A DNA stretch of 6,706 nt from Gemmatimonadota bacterium (GTDB lineage: Bacteria > Gemmatimonadota > Gemmatimonadetes > Gemmatimonadales > GWC2-71-9), in contig JACPAP010000112.1 in assembly GCA_016180765.1 (NCBI GenBank), positions 1 to 6,706 of the forward strand, written 5' to 3'. Below the pieces are notes generated by a model. That model was not told the origin of the DNA and made no database searches. It saw only the letters and a program-made list of their open reading frames with translations. The first letter of the stretch is position 1, and each line of letters starts with the position of its first letter. A program made the position numbers and the translations under genes. This document shows positions 1 through 6,143 of the stretch, in pieces.

Positions 1-237
1 GCCGCACGGCAGCCGGACCACGCCTACGACTGGTTTGTCTCGCACGACGACTGGGTGGTGGTGGACTTCGACCAGCGACATCACCGGAAACCCGGAGGCG
101 CCGAGTTCGAGGGCCCCTTTATCCTTCGGGTACCCAAGCTCGGCGGCAAACGGGTGGCGATCTACGGCCGCCGTGGTACCATGCAGGAGTCGCAGGAGGT
201 GTTCGTCCGGTTCTTCGGCGGTCGCGGGGACGAGTGA
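1..237 (+). CDS. Unrecognised protein, C-terminal 78 residues (5' end outside window)
   Basis: Frame 1 is open from the window edge to the TGA at 235-237, so the start lies upstream; the internal GTG codons at 55 and 58 are probably not the start because the reading is coding-like before them. The visible part is rich in aromatic and charged residues (WFVSHDDWVVVDFDQRHH near the start), then a basic, glycine-rich stretch (KLGGKRVAIYGRRG) and an acidic end. It has no membrane segment. It looks like the end of a soluble beta-rich domain, but I do not recognise the family and give no function. A small gene starts five bases after its stop, or overlaps it if the GTG at 234 is used, so the two are probably cotranscribed. 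Coding status is likely because third positions are mostly G or C and the antisense frames read as arginine/proline-rich shadow. Confidence 0.7.
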   Translation, partial: AARQPDHAYDWFVSHDDWVVVDFDQRHHRKPGGAEFEGPFILRVPKLGGKRVAIYGRRGTMQESQEVFVRFFGGRGDE

Positions 238-242
238 TCCGT

Positions 243-368
243 ATGAGACTCAGCGCCAAGTGGCATGCCAAGCATCCGATGCCGCCGCGGGCGACGCTCG
301 AGCAGCGCATCCGCGTTCACGATGCAATCCATCGGTGCGGTCAGGAGCCCGTACACGGATACCGCTGA
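243..368 (+). CDS. Small uncharacterised 41-residue protein
   Basis: An ATG at 243 opens 41 codons ending in TGA at 366-368. The product begins MRLSAKWHAKHPMPPRATLE and continues QRIRVHDAIHRCG. It is basic and has regularly placed histidines plus one cysteine. The pattern WHxxHPMPxxxTLxQRIxxH resembles, from memory, small uncharacterised bacterial proteins of roughly this size; I cannot name a function. The gene starts five bases after the preceding stop. A GTG at 234 overlapping that stop is an alternative start that would add three residues. A GAG eight bases before the ATG is a weak ribosome binding site. The C-terminus (after RCG) looks short or diverged compared with the family as I remember it, so a truncated end is possible. 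It was found by reading the gap after the first gene. Confidence 0.55.
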   Translation: MRLSAKWHAKHPMPPRATLEQRIRVHDAIHRCGQEPVHGYR

Positions 369-395
369 CGTCTCACTGCTCACGTCTCACGCTCG
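368..395. repeat. Degenerate 7-bp tandem repeat in convergent gap
   Basis: The sequence reads as four consecutive heptamers, ACGTCTC, ACTGCTC, ACGTCTC and ACGCTCG; the nine bases ACGTCTCAC recur exactly 14 bp apart (368-376 and 382-390). It sits in the 53-bp gap between the small plus-strand gene and the 3' end of the metalloprotease gene. There is no hairpin with a T run here, so it is not a typical intrinsic terminator. Confidence 0.4.
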
Positions 396-421
396 CCTCT
401 GTTCCGGCGCCGTCTCCGCCC

Positions 422-3043
422 TCAGCGCCCGCAGGACTCCGCGGCCCACCTCCCGTTGTCCATCCAGTCGCAGCGCCGCTCGAAATCGTAGCGCCGGAAG
501 AACTCCATGCCGGGATCGCCGATCGGGTCCCCCCGCACCGGCTCGACCGCGGGGACCGGCGCGTACGCCCCGTACGGGCGATCCAGGAACCGCTTGATGT
601 CCTGCGACAGCAGCAGGACGTGCGCGCGGTCCGCGTCGGTCGTGGGGCTGGCGCCGGTCAGCTGGTTCATCTTCCGCGCCAGCCGCTCCGTCGCAACGGC
701 CCGCACCTGCGGCATCGGGGCGCTGGCGGCCAGGTTCATCAGCCGGTCCACCGCCACCCGCTGCACCGCGCGCGCGATCTCCGCCTCGTAGGGATTGGCG
801 GCCCGCGCGGTGAACGCGGTTGATAACAGGGAGTCCACCACTTCCTCCAGCCCGGGGAGGCGAGGATCGAGCACCTGTTGCTCGACCATCCGGGCGGCGC
901 GGTCGGGCACCAGCATGGCGCCGACGGCCAGGTTCGCCACGGCGACGGCCGGGCTGATCTTGTCGAACGTCAGGCCGGTGTAGCGCTGGAACAGCTCGCG
1001 CGACCGCGGGTAGCCCGAGGGCCGCGGCGGCAGCTTCCGCACGACCTCATCGGGCAGCGCCAGCTCAGGCGGCTTGAGCGTCGCCAGCAGGGCGGAGAGC
1101 GCCGCGCGCTGCTCGGCCGCGGGAACCGGCGGCGCCGGATCGCGGCCGTCGCCCCGCAGCGCGTAGATGTAATGCAACCCGCCCAGCGCCGACGCCGTGG
1201 CTTCCAGCTGGAACGCGTGGTACATGTACGCGGGGACCAGCACTTCCTCCATCTGGGCCATCGGCATCCCGCGGCGGATGGCCGCTTCGCTCCAGCGCCG
1301 CAGCACGGAGCGGCGAATCTCCGTCATGCGGTTGAGCTCCGCCGCGGGGTCCCAGCCGTTGGACCACTGATTGGAGCGGGGGTTGGCGGACATGTCCTGG
1401 TTGGTGAGGAACCGCAGGTCGCGGGCCCAGGCGTCGTCCAGGATCTTCTGGAGCGCTGCGGCTTCGTCGGTGCCGGGCGGGAAGTCCTGATATCCCCAGT
1501 TGATGGCCACGGAATCCCACTCGCCAATCCCCCGCTCGTACACCTGCGAGACGTCCAGCGTGCCGTCGGACTTGAGCGTCACGTAGGGGTGGGGATAGTC
1601 CATGACCGAGGTTCGCCCGCCCTTGCTGTCGTAGTAGTTGTGCTGGAGGCCCAGGGTGTGGCCCACTTCGTGCGCGGCGAGCTGCCGAATCCGCGCGACG
1701 GCCCACTCGCGCATCTCCGCGGGCACCTCATCGCCGTTCTGGTACGGTAGGAGCAAGGCCTCTGCGATCAGGTAGTCCTGGCGATACCGGAGCGACCCCA
1801 GCGTCACCAGGCCCTTCATGATCTCGCCGGTCCGCGGATCGGTGACCGTGGCGCCCGAGGAATAGCCGCGGGTGGACCGGTGCACCCAGTTGATCACGTT
1901 GTAGCGGACGTCCAGCGGGCTGATGCTGTCCGGACGGATCTCCACGCGGAGCGCGTTGCGGTAACCGGCCGCGGTGAAGGCCTGGTTCCACCACCCCGTG
2001 CCCTCGAGCAGCGCGGAGCGCTGCGGCTCAGGCACCGCCGGATCCAGGTAGTACACGATGGGCCGGACCGGGTCGCTGGTCGCGGCGGCGGGAGTCTGCT
2101 TCTTGAGCCGGTGCCGCCGGATGTAGCGGACGTCCATGCTGTATTCGTTGCCGTCGGGCGGCGCCGCGTAGTCCCTCCAGGCCACGGACCCGAAGCTCGC
2201 TCGCGGGTCGAACTTCCGCGGGGTGTAGTTGGCGTCCGGCAGCTGCACCAACGAATGGTGGATGCGGAGACTGGCGGCCTCACCATCGGCGGCCACGTCC
2301 GCGACGCCCTCGAAGAAGCTCCCCGGCCCGGCCAGGGGGGCGAATCCACCACCGCCGAATCCGCCCGCCGCGGGGCCGGTGGGCGCCTGGCGTACCCAGG
2401 TCAGCTCCACCTCCAGCTCGGTGTTTTGGGGGAAGTTCCTGGTCATCGGCAAATAGATCGAGCTGCGCGACGGATCTACGCGATACGAGCCCGGGCGAAG
2501 GCGCTGGGTGATCACGTTGGGATCGCGGAGCAGGTAGTCGGTCAGGTCGACCAACACGCGGCCCGGCGACTCCGCGGCGATCGGGAATCCCCAGCGCACG
2601 CTCCGAGCAAAGGATTCTTGGACGCTCTTGATCTCGATGGGGTCCCGGGACGAGGACGCCCGGAAGTTGTAGTTGGGCTCGACCAGGAGGACCTTGGGTC
2701 CCTGCCGCTCGAAGAACACGATTTCCGAGCCCTGGAGGTTGCCGCGCTCGACCCCGATGTCGTTCGAGCCCAGCCCGGCACCCATTCCCTGGATGTGCAT
2801 GACCTCCGTGTTGAACCGGGCGATCTCCAGGTAGAGGTGCCCCGCCGTCGAATCCCAGTACAGCGGGAAGAAGCCGTCGAGCTTCCGCATGCCGGCGGTG
2901 CGGGCTTCCACGGTCGGGATCGCACTTGCTGGTCCCTGGCCCTGGGCGGGTTGGGCCCCTGCGGGGCGCGGGGAGAGGAGGAGGGCGGCCAGCGCGGCCA
3001 GCGCTCCGACGGCCGGTCCGGAAAGCGTCCGAGGGCTACACAT
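422..3043 (-). CDS. Secreted zinc metalloprotease, metzincin type with DUF5118/DUF5117-like N-terminus
   Basis: An 873-residue exported peptidase. The start at 3043 is chosen because GGAGG lies eight bases before it and because it places a Sec signal peptide at the N-terminus: MCSPRT, a hydrophobic Ala/Leu stretch, and a likely cleavage after PAGA near residue 30. A longer reading from 3088 would put 15 residues before that signal. Residues about 45-95 (GMRKLDGFFPLYWD) match the DUF5118-type segment and about 95-300 the DUF5117-type region, including a glycine-rich loop near 225-245. The catalytic domain carries HEVGHTLGLQH at 458-468, the metzincin HExxHxxGxxH signature: zinc ligands H458, H462 and H468, general base E459, and a Met-turn SVMDY at 479-483. 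The remaining 390 residues form a helical C-terminal region of the same family. All catalytic residues are intact. The expected role is extracytoplasmic protein or peptide cleavage; the substrate is unknown. It is monocistronic within the window and divergent from the thioesterase gene. Confidence 0.93.
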   Translation of the reverse strand: MCSPRTLSGPAVGALAALAALLLSPRPAGAQPAQGQGPASAIPTVEARTAGMRKLDGFFPLYWDSTAGHLYLEIARFNTEVMHIQGMGAGLGSNDIGVERGNLQGSEIVFFERQGPKVLLVEPNYNFRASSSRDPIEIKSVQESFARSVRWGFPIAAESPGRVLVDLTDYLLRDPNVITQRLRPGSYRVDPSRSSIYLPMTRNFPQNTELEVELTWVRQAPTGPAAGGFGGGGFAPLAGPGSFFEGVADVAADGEAASLRIHHSLVQLPDANYTPRKFDPRASFGSVAWRDYAAPPDGNEYSMDVRYIRRHRLKKQTPAAATSDPVRPIVYYLDPAVPEPQRSALLEGTGWWNQAFTAAGYRNALRVEIRPDSISPLDVRYNVINWVHRSTRGYSSGATVTDPRTGEIMKGLVTLGSLRYRQDYLIAEALLLPYQNGDEVPAEMREWAVARIRQLAAHEVGHTLGLQHNYYDSKGGRTSVMDYPHPYVTLKSDGTLDVSQVYERGIGEWDSVAINWGYQDFPPGTDEAAALQKILDDAWARDLRFLTNQDMSANPRSNQWSNGWDPAAELNRMTEIRRSVLRRWSEAAIRRGMPMAQMEEVLVPAYMYHAFQLEATASALGGLHYIYALRGDGRDPAPPVPAAEQRAALSALLATLKPPELALPDEVVRKLPPRPSGYPRSRELFQRYTGLTFDKISPAVAVANLAVGAMLVPDRAARMVEQQVLDPRLPGLEEVVDSLLSTAFTARAANPYEAEIARAVQRVAVDRLMNLAASAPMPQVRAVATERLARKMNQLTGASPTTDADRAHVLLLSQDIKRFLDRPYGAYAPVPAVEPVRGDPIGDPGMEFFRRYDFERRCDWMDNGRWAAESCGR

Positions 3044-3049
3044 GTCTGA

Positions 3050-3056
3050 TTCCTCC
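3050..3056 (-). promoter_or_regulatory. Shine-Dalgarno site that sets the metalloprotease start
   Basis: Read on the minus strand, the bases before the ATG are TTGGAGGAATCAGAC, giving a GGAGGA core about eight bases from the start codon at 3043. No comparable site precedes the upstream in-frame start at 3088, so this site fixes the N-terminus of the protease and with it the signal peptide. Confidence 0.7.
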
Positions 3057-3160
3057 AACGTGGCTGGTCGGGGTGGTAAGGTTCGCAAGAGTGTATCGGT
3101 GCGGACGGGGGGCGGCTAGGCGGTGGTGGAGGCCCGCCGCGGCGTTAGTTTTCCCAGCCC

Positions 3161-3640
3161 ATGGAGCCCACGGATTCGCGGCCAGCGAGCTTGCAGGAGC
3201 GTTACGCGCCGACCCACCAATGCTTCGGCTGCGGGCCGGCGAACCCGAAGGGCCTGCACATCCGGAGCTTCCCCGATGGTGAGACGGTGGTCGCCGAATG
3301 GCAGCCTGAGCCGCATCACGAGGCGTTCGCCGGGGTGCTGAACGGTGGGATCGTAGGGACGCTGTTCGATTGTCACTCCAACTGGACCGCTGCCTGGCAC
3401 CTGATGACCCGGGACGGGCTCGACCACCCGCCGAGCACGGTGACGGCGGACTTCCACGTGAAGCTTCTCCGGCCCACCTCCAGCCGCGAGCCGGTGCGGC
3501 TGGTAGCGCGCGTGGCCGAGTCGAAGGGAAACCGGGTGGTGGTGGATGCGGAGCTGCTCGGCGGCGGCCAGCTGTGCGCGACCTGCCGCGGCACCTTCGT
3601 CGCGGTCAAGCCCGGGCACCCGGCCTATCATCGGTGGTAG
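3161..3640 (+). CDS. PaaI-type hotdog-fold thioesterase
   Basis: A 159-residue, probably cytoplasmic acyl-CoA thioesterase-like protein. The start is secure: an in-frame TAG lies at 3146-3148 and the ATG at 3161 is the only start between it and the conserved region, although no clear ribosome binding site precedes it. The N-terminus has a CFGCG motif (residues 21-25) followed by NPKGL, typical of the cysteine-containing PaaI-like subgroup. The core hotdog helix is GVLNGGIVGTLFDCHSNW (58-75), where NGGI (61-64) takes the place of the usual HGGx and D70 lies on the central helix. The later strands TVTADFHVKLLRP (93-105) and the C-terminal sheet complete a single hotdog domain of normal length. 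Family members hydrolyse acyl-CoA thioesters, usually as dimers or tetramers; the acyl group here cannot be read from sequence. The next gene starts six bases after its stop, so the two are probably cotranscribed. Confidence 0.88.
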   Translation: MEPTDSRPASLQERYAPTHQCFGCGPANPKGLHIRSFPDGETVVAEWQPEPHHEAFAGVLNGGIVGTLFDCHSNWTAAWHLMTRDGLDHPPSTVTADFHVKLLRPTSSREPVRLVARVAESKGNRVVVDAELLGGGQLCATCRGTFVAVKPGHPAYHRW

Positions 3641-3646
3641 GGTCCC

Positions 3647-4255
3647 GTGCTGCCTGACGCGCCCCGCATTGCCTTCGTGGCCTACGACCGCATGACGGTC
3701 CTGGACTTCATCGGGATCTACGATCCGCTGACCCGCCTCAAGTCCATGGGCTTCCTGCCGGCGCTCACCTGGGATGTGTGTGCCATGCAGCCCGTGGCCC
3801 GCGATGATCGCGGGCTCTCGCTCAACGCCACGCGGTTCAACGAGCCGCTCGGCGGGTACGACCTCCTCGTGGTGCCGGGCGGGTTCGGCACCCGGACCCT
3901 CAAAGACGATCCCCGCTTCCTGGCCTGGCTCCAGAGCGCGGCACCGGCCAAGCTCAAGGTGTCGGTCTGCACCGGCGCGCTGCTGTTGGGCGCCGCGGGG
4001 TTCTTACGAGGGAAGCGGGCCACGACGCATCCGGCCGAATACGACGCGCTGCGGCCCTACTGCGCGGAGGTGGTTGCCAGGCGGATTGTGGACGAGGGCG
4101 ACGTGGTTACGGCCGGCGGGGTCACCTCCGCGATCGACGTGGGTCTCTACCTGGTGGAACGGCTGGCGGGTCCGGACGTACGCCGGAAGATCGCCCGGCG
4201 GATGGACTATCCGTACGCGATGCCGCCCGACAGCATGGTCACGCCTGGTCCCTGA
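3647..4255 (+). CDS. DJ-1/PfpI family protein (class I glutamine amidotransferase-like)
   Basis: A 202-residue flavodoxin-like protein of the DJ-1/PfpI superfamily. The GTG at 3647 is taken as start because it precedes the first beta strand (RIAFVAYDRM) and lies six bases after the thioesterase stop; the next in-frame Met (residue 16) would delete that strand. Landmarks are DFIGIYDPL at 20-28, LLVVPGGFGTRTL at 73-85 and the nucleophile elbow VSVCTGALLLGAAGFLRGKR at 105-124 with C108, followed by ATTHPAEYDAL and TAGGVTSAIDVGLYLV. Cys is followed by Thr rather than the His of PfpI proteases, and an Asp (D20) sits where isonitrile hydratase-like members carry a catalytic acid. This points to the isonitrile hydratase/transcription-regulator-like branch, but there is no C-terminal AraC domain. 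A hydratase, deglycase or stress role are all possible; the exact reaction is unknown. Confidence 0.88.
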   Translation: MLPDAPRIAFVAYDRMTVLDFIGIYDPLTRLKSMGFLPALTWDVCAMQPVARDDRGLSLNATRFNEPLGGYDLLVVPGGFGTRTLKDDPRFLAWLQSAAPAKLKVSVCTGALLLGAAGFLRGKRATTHPAEYDALRPYCAEVVARRIVDEGDVVTAGGVTSAIDVGLYLVERLAGPDVRRKIARRMDYPYAMPPDSMVTPGP

Positions 4256-4264
4256 GGTTCAGCA

Positions 4265-4366
4265 TTACGTCCGGGCCAGCCGTTCCAGCAACTCGGCGGT
4301 CTCGCGCAGATTCGCCTTCATGCAGTGCAAGTAGCGGCGCTGGACGGGATCGGCCAGTGGCTGCAT
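4265..4366 (-). CDS. Possible 33-residue small protein (or gene remnant)
   Basis: On the minus strand an ATG at 4366-4364 opens 33 codons ending with TAA at 4267-4265. The product starts MQPLADPVQRRYLHCMKANL and ends RETAELLERLART. It would form a basic amphipathic helix with leucines spaced about every three to four residues. Twenty-nine of 33 codons end in G or C, as in the confident genes, and the ORF fits the gap between the DJ-1-family stop (nine bases away) and the preferred AMMECR1 start. Against it, the ribosome binding site is poor (GGA 13 bases upstream) and an in-frame TGA lies two codons before the ATG, so it may instead be the tail of a decayed gene. It would overlap the AMMECR1 gene only if the latter starts at 4325. 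I do not recognise the family. Confidence 0.35.
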   Translation of the reverse strand: MQPLADPVQRRYLHCMKANLRETAELLERLART

Positions 4367-4402
4367 AGTTCAGGTGGTTCCGACGCGGTCGAGTCCCCTA
4401 CC

Positions 4403-4987
4403 GTGGGTGCCGAAACTGCGGTCCAGGCGTTTCCGGCCCTTTCCCTGGACGATAAGCGCTTGTTGCTCGCGCTCGCTCGCGAGACCCTCCTTGCCTACCT
4501 CAGCGGCCGGGGGCTGCCGGACTACCTGGTGACGTCGGCCGCGGTGCTGGCGCCACGGGCCAGCTTCGTCACCTTGCGGCGGCGGGATTCCGGTGACCTG
4601 CGCGGCTGCCGCGGCGAACGCGTCGCGCGGCGGCCGTTGATCGAGTCCGTGATGCACATGGCCATGGCCTCCGCGGTGGACGATCCCCGCTTCGAGCCGG
4701 TTCGGGTGCACGAGGTCCCCGGTCTCCACATCGAAATCAGCGCGCTCACGGCGCCGCAGCCGATCCGGCCGGAGGACGTGGTCGTGGGCCGCCACGGTCT
4801 GATCATCCTGGCGGGCCACTCCGCCGGCCTGCTGCTCCCACAGGTCGCCGTGGCCTACGGCTGGAACCGGGAGCAATTCCTGCGCGCCGTCTGCGAGAAA
4901 GCCGGCCTGTCTCCGGACACCTGGCGACGAGCCTGGGTGCGGCTCGAGGCGTTCGAGGCCGAGGTGTGGGGGGAAGCGGAGGGCTAG
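4403..4987 (+). CDS. amrA: AMMECR1 domain protein (AmmeMemoRadiSam system protein A-like)
   Basis: A 194-residue protein covering one complete AMMECR1 domain. Conserved features are a starting helix LSLDDKRLLLALARETLLAYL (near residues 13-33), the core LRGCRG (66-71) followed by RRPLIESVMHMAMASAVDDPRF, then EISALT, HGLIILAGHSAGLLLPQVA, and YGWNREQFLRAVCEKAGL near the end. The family commonly carries LRGCIG; here the fifth residue is Arg. The preferred start is the GTG at 4403, about 12 residues before the homology; a GTG at 4325 would add 26 residues lacking family character and overlap the antisense small ORF. Neither has a convincing ribosome binding site. In many genomes protein A is encoded with a Memo-like protein and a radical SAM enzyme; neither is in this window. 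The molecular function of the family is unsettled. The symbol is given at family level only. Confidence 0.87.
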   Translation: MGAETAVQAFPALSLDDKRLLLALARETLLAYLSGRGLPDYLVTSAAVLAPRASFVTLRRRDSGDLRGCRGERVARRPLIESVMHMAMASAVDDPRFEPVRVHEVPGLHIEISALTAPQPIRPEDVVVGRHGLIILAGHSAGLLLPQVAVAYGWNREQFLRAVCEKAGLSPDTWRRAWVRLEAFEAEVWGEAEG

Positions 4988-5001
4988 GCGCCCCGTTCCC
5001 C
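4970..5001. terminator. Weak nested inverted repeat at the convergent 3' ends
   Basis: GGGGAA (4970-4975) pairs with TTCCCC (4996-5001), and inside it GGGC (4981-4984) pairs with GCCC (4990-4993) around a five-base loop. It spans the AMMECR1 stop codon and most of the 16-bp gap to the aminotransferase stop, where a bidirectional terminator would sit. There is no T run on either strand and the two stems are separated by unpaired bases, so the call is tentative. Confidence 0.25.
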
Positions 5002-5003
5002 GG

Positions 5004-6143
5004 TTACACCCAGCCCTGCTGGCGGAACGACCGCAGCGCCTCGGTGAACACGCGCATCTCTTCGGGCAGCCCGACGGAGACCCGGCTGAACGCGAGCATC
5101 GGCGGGAACGGGCGTCCGACCAGGATGCCGTGCTCCCGCATCCGGGCGTTGTAGGTCGCGAGGTCGCCATGGATGCGGTGCATCACAAAGTTGGTTTGAC
5201 TGGGTAGATACTCGAGGTCGAGCTCCTCGAGGCAGCGGTAGAGAGCCTGTAGTCCCTCACGGTTCACCGCCAAACTCTTCTGGGCGAACGCGTCGTCGCC
5301 CAACGACGCCAAACCCGCGGCGAGCGCCAGTTGGTTGGCGTTGTTTCCCGCCGAGAAGCGCTCCAGCCGCTCCGCCGCGGCCGGGTGCCCGATGGCGTAT
5401 CCCAGCCGCATGCCCGCCATGGCGTAGATCTTCGAGAAGGTTCGCACCACCATCACGTTGGGGTGGGTCTCGATCCACTTCTGAGCCGACCAATATGACG
5501 GGCCGCTCGCGTACTCGAAGTAGGCTTCGTCCACGGCGAACGTCACCCGCTCCGGCGCCGACGCGATCCACCGGTCCACGTCGGCGGCCGGGGTGAGGGT
5601 CCCGGTGGGGTTGTTGGGATTGCAGAGGTACACCAGTACCGGGCCCGCGGCCCGCGCCGCGATGTCCTGCATCCGCGTGAGGTCGTGGGTGTAGCCGGAG
5701 GCCAGGGGTACCTTCTCGACCCGGACGCCAATGCGCTCGGCGTAGCGCGGCACATCTTCGAAGGTGGGGTCAGCCACGATCACCGTGGCGTCGGCCCCGG
5801 CGGACTGTACCACCATTTGGAGGACTTCGGTGGACCCGTTGCCGAGGACGATTTGCTCCGGCTTCACCTGGTGCTTGGTCGCGAGCGCGGCGACCAGGCG
5901 CCGGCGCCACTCGCCGGGGTAGCGGTTCGCCTCATCCAGCCCCTCGGCGATGGCCGTGCGGGCCGCGTCGGAGAGGCCCAGCGGGTTCTCGTTCGAACTC
6001 AAACGAATCGGCGATTTGGCGGGCACTGGCGCGGTGTCGGGACGTCGCATGAGGCGGCGCCGGGGCAGGCGGAGAGCGGTGACGGGCGCCAGGCCCGCGG
6101 CGGCAACGGCGAAACTGGTTTGTAGGAATCCTCTGCGTTCCAT
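5004..6143 (-). CDS. Tat-exported PLP-dependent aminotransferase (HisC-like, class I/II)
   Basis: A 379-residue fold-type I PLP enzyme related to histidinol-phosphate aminotransferase. The N-terminus MERRGFLQTSFAVAAAGLA is a twin-arginine signal (RRGFLQ plus a short hydrophobic stretch), so the protein is probably exported folded with its cofactor. The mature domain begins near SNENPLG (50-56) and carries GNGSTE (101-106, phosphate-binding loop), NPNNPTG (175-181), DEAYFEY (205-211, with D205 contacting the pyridine nitrogen), TFSKIYAMAGMRLGY (235-249, with K238 as the Schiff-base lysine) and R354 in SRVSVG as the substrate-carboxylate arginine. All key residues are present. Seven Gs lie five bases before the ATG. 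It is the only gene of its transcription unit in the window and no other histidine biosynthesis gene is near, so hisC is not assigned. Substrate is unknown; an amino acid or amino-phosphonate in the periplasm is possible. Confidence 0.92.
   Translation of the reverse strand: MERRGFLQTSFAVAAAGLAPVTALRLPRRRLMRRPDTAPVPAKSPIRLSSNENPLGLSDAARTAIAEGLDEANRYPGEWRRRLVAALATKHQVKPEQIVLGNGSTEVLQMVVQSAGADATVIVADPTFEDVPRYAERIGVRVEKVPLASGYTHDLTRMQDIAARAAGPVLVYLCNPNNPTGTLTPAADVDRWIASAPERVTFAVDEAYFEYASGPSYWSAQKWIETHPNVMVVRTFSKIYAMAGMRLGYAIGHPAAAERLERFSAGNNANQLALAAGLASLGDDAFAQKSLAVNREGLQALYRCLEELDLEYLPSQTNFVMHRIHGDLATYNARMREHGILVGRPFPPMLAFSRVSVGLPEEMRVFTEALRSFRQQGWV

Noticed and set aside
35..823. 262-codon plus-strand ORF crossing the first two genes and the protease 3' end
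   Set aside because: It overlaps three better-supported genes in other frames, crosses a convergent gap and reads as low-complexity Ser/Arg/Pro sequence.
878..1750. 290-codon plus-strand ORF opposite the metalloprotease gene
   Set aside because: Same reason: long open antisense frames are common at this GC content, and it has no start signal or family features.
1880..3049. 389-codon plus-strand ORF opposite the metalloprotease gene
   Set aside because: It is antisense to a gene with an intact signal peptide, domains and zinc site. Its translation is rich in Arg, Pro, Val and His without any recognisable motif, as expected of an antisense frame in high-GC coding DNA.
4370..5170. 266-codon minus-strand ORF opposite the AMMECR1 gene
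   Set aside because: It overlaps the AMMECR1 domain and the aminotransferase 3' end and its composition is that of a shadow frame.
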